A stretch of DNA of 6,688 bases from Candidatus Atribacteria bacterium (GTDB lineage Bacteria; Atribacterota; Atribacteria; Atribacterales; Caldatribacteriaceae). A program made the translations under genes and the position numbers. Where the stretch lies: contig JARRCQ010000092.1 of NCBI GenBank assembly GCA_029982105.1, positions 1 to 6,688 of the forward strand. Direction: 5' to 3'. Shown in pieces: positions 5,515 to 6,688 of this stretch; within the stretch, counting starts at the first letter, position 1; every line of letters starts with the position of its first letter. The notes beneath the pieces are model-generated. The model searched no databases. It was not told the origin of the DNA and saw only the letters and a list, made by a program, of their open reading frames with translations.

Positions 5515-6567
5515 TTATTTCGTCTTACTTTCTCTCTCTTTCATTTTGGCTTCATAATAAGCTAAATCGTATGGAAATTTGCCTTCTTTAATCCCGGCAA
5601 GGTAAGCATCCTTCTTCCAAGGGATAGCTGAATCCACATTTTCTTTCGTAATTAAATCGGAATAAACTGTTAGGAGCCTTTCAAAAGTTTCACCTTTAAA
5701 ATACCTTACCACTTGTTGAAAGGACAGGTGAGCACATAATGATGGTGGATCAGGAGCCGTAGCTGCCACTTTGCCAGCCTTAATCCATTCTATGCCTTCT
5801 TCTTTACCATTGGTAGTAAGTATAATTTTGTCCTTACCTGGTACAATTCCTTGTTCTTCAAACACCTGGAGAACCCCAGCAGTCATTTCTTCGTTCATTA
5901 CATATACTATGTCGAACTCTCTACCAGAAGCCAAAAGGTCTTGGGCAACTTGTATAGCCTTAGTGCGTTGCCACTCTCCCGAGCCCACACTCACAGCTTT
6001 GATACCTGTGTTATAGTCATCCAAAGCATCCTGTAATCCTTGGGCATGAGCTTCAGCTGTACCTTGACCATAAAAACCATCTATGGTAACTACTTTGGCA
6101 TCAGGATAATTTTTAGCAATCCATTCACCATTCATATAACCACAATTGTAATAACTAAATCCTACATGGCCATCAACCCTACCACCAGTTGTTTCTTCAT
6201 CAGGTCGCCCTACCACAAAGAATATAGGAACGCCTGCTTCATTAGCAACCTTAGCAGCTTGACCAGCAGAATATACATTTGCAGTTATGACAACGATTGC
6301 ATCAACCCCTTTAGCTATTAGATCTTGGACGTTTGAAATTTCCTTCTCAGGTGAATATTCAGAATTTAAAACTGTAACTTCCCAACCCATATCTTTTGCC
6401 AGAGCTTCATAAACATCAAACAGCTTATAGTAATAATCATCTGGACCGGCATTCACCAAACCAATACTTTTCCCATTTAAAGCAGGATCTGTTGCTTCAG
6501 CAAAAGCAAAAGTGCTTGAAGCTAATAATAACACAACTACCATGATAGACAACGTTAATTTTCTCAT
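5515..6567 (-). CDS. Periplasmic sugar-binding protein, RbsB-like (type I periplasmic binding fold)
   Basis: This secreted solute receptor captures a sugar and delivers it to a membrane transporter. A classical Sec signal peptide is visible: basic MRK, hydrophobic core IMVVVLLLA, and cleavage after AFA (residue 23), leaving EATDP at the mature N-terminus. No lipobox cysteine follows, so it is predicted soluble in a periplasm, which favours a diderm host. The fold reads as the ribose-binding type: GKSIGLVNAG first strand, AKGVDAIVVI (86-95), GVPIFFVVGRPD (112-123), and an interlobe region including VMNEEMTAGVLQVFEEQG (223-240). The length of 350 aa is slightly long, with a charged C-terminal tail. 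An in-frame TTG 12 nt upstream (6579) abuts the AAGGAGG with no spacer, so ATG 6565-6567 is the better start. This family normally works with CUT2 RbsA/RbsC proteins, and none is in the window. It precedes GH4 on the same strand. The ligand cannot be predicted. Confidence 0.92.
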   Translation of the reverse strand: MRKLTLSIMVVVLLLASSTFAFAEATDPALNGKSIGLVNAGPDDYYYKLFDVYEALAKDMGWEVTVLNSEYSPEKEISNVQDLIAKGVDAIVVITANVYSAGQAAKVANEAGVPIFFVVGRPDEETTGGRVDGHVGFSYYNCGYMNGEWIAKNYPDAKVVTIDGFYGQGTAEAHAQGLQDALDDYNTGIKAVSVGSGEWQRTKAIQVAQDLLASGREFDIVYVMNEEMTAGVLQVFEEQGIVPGKDKIILTTNGKEEGIEWIKAGKVAATAPDPPSLCAHLSFQQVVRYFKGETFERLLTVYSDLITKENVDSAIPWKKDAYLAGIKEGKFPYDLAYYEAKMKERESKTK

Positions 6568-6579
6568 CTTGCTTATCAA

Positions 6580-6586
6580 CCTCCTT
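6580..6586 (-). promoter_or_regulatory. Ribosome binding site that decides the binding-protein start
   Basis: AAGGAGG on the minus strand ends immediately before an in-frame TTG (6579-6577) and 12 nt before ATG 6567-6565. Zero spacing makes TTG initiation implausible. ATG also leaves a clean signal peptide beginning MRK. Confidence 0.75.
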
Positions 6587-6607
6587 CAATTAAAGATATT
6601 TAATCCA

Positions 6608-6628
6608 AATACCAGCAGGGAAAACTTT
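6608..6628 (+). repeat. Right copy of the 21-nt inverted element, upstream of the binding-protein gene
   Basis: The plus strand begins AATACCAGCAGGG and continues AAAACTTT. It matches the minus-strand sequence of 5434-5454 except at element positions 14 and 19. Its near edge is 40 nt upstream of the binding-protein start, in the zone expected for promoter or operator sequence. Confidence 0.65.
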
Positions 6629-6688
6629 TACAAAATTTGGAGCTAATAAAGCATACTTTTTTATTTTCATAGTTATTTATACATTACT

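Larger units (their letters stand above)
6568..6688 (-). promoter_or_regulatory. Upstream region of the binding-protein gene
   Basis: This 121-nt AT-rich stretch presumably carries the promoter. Reading towards the gene it holds the shared 21-nt element (6628-6608), then a short AT-only inverted repeat ATTAAA-GATA-TTTAAT (6589-6604 on the plus strand), then the ribosome site. A weak candidate -10 (TAAATA) lies just after the 21-nt element, but the matching -35 is poor. No gene is visible between here and the window edge. Confidence 0.45.

Noticed and set aside
6568..6579. In-frame TTG start for the binding protein at 6579, adding four residues
   Set aside because: It directly abuts AAGGAGG with no spacer. 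The ATG at 6567 has usable spacing and gives a standard signal peptide.
5434..6628. Terminal inverted repeats of an insertion sequence around the binding-protein gene
   Set aside because: The enclosed gene is a binding protein, not a transposase, there are no evident target-site duplications, and the copies sit in regulatory positions.
1..6688. tRNA, rRNA, CRISPR arrays, integrase or phage genes
   Set aside because: No cloverleaf, no regularly spaced repeats and no mobile-element genes were seen on either strand.

Overview
The window is bacterial, AT-rich and almost fully coding. It looks like part of a carbohydrate-uptake and catabolism locus: two converging gene blocks separated by one shared hairpin terminator. 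Strong AGGAGG-type ribosome sites precede most genes. The binding protein carries a plain Sec signal peptide with no lipobox cysteine, which suits a diderm host better than a classical monoderm Gram-positive. The overall flavour (strong Shine-Dalgarno sites, AT-rich DNA, many Lys/Glu residues, many sugar ABC genes) would fit anaerobic lineages such as Thermotogota, Atribacterota or Halanaerobiales. The sequence alone does not settle the taxon.

Plus-strand block (1-3841): the 3' part of a MalG-type (CUT1) permease, a 67-residue two-helix membrane protein, two tandem 361-residue MalK/UgpC-type ATPases, and a 280-residue sugar epimerase/isomerase of the D-psicose/D-tagatose 3-epimerase type. Gaps are 4 to 19 nt, so this is very probably one operon that starts to the left of the window. 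Having two ATPases and a tiny membrane protein beside a CUT1 permease is unusual. The closest layout I know is the rhizobial glycerol transporter (GlpS/GlpT ATPases, GlpP/GlpQ permeases, small GlpU). The second ATPase has proline where the switch (H-loop) histidine should be, so the pair probably forms an asymmetric heterodimer with one impaired ATP site.

Minus-strand block (6567-3913): a periplasmic RbsB-like sugar-binding protein, then a 189-nt gap, then a MelA-like GH4 alpha-glycosidase (NAD- and metal-dependent family). The GH4 enzyme has an altered, shortened coenzyme loop and a CHGV metal motif. The binding protein belongs to the class that normally serves CUT2 (RbsA/RbsC) transporters, so it does not obviously pair with the CUT1 genes. 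Its own permease and ATPase are not in the window.

Non-coding structure: a bidirectional terminator at 3851-3903, and a 21-nt element present in two inverted copies (19/21 matches) on either side of the binding-protein gene, at 5434-5454 and 6608-6628. The left copy is embedded in overlapping inverted repeats. A joint role is inferred: import of a sugar, polyol or small glycoside, intracellular cleavage by GH4, and epimerisation of the released sugar. The substrate is unknown.
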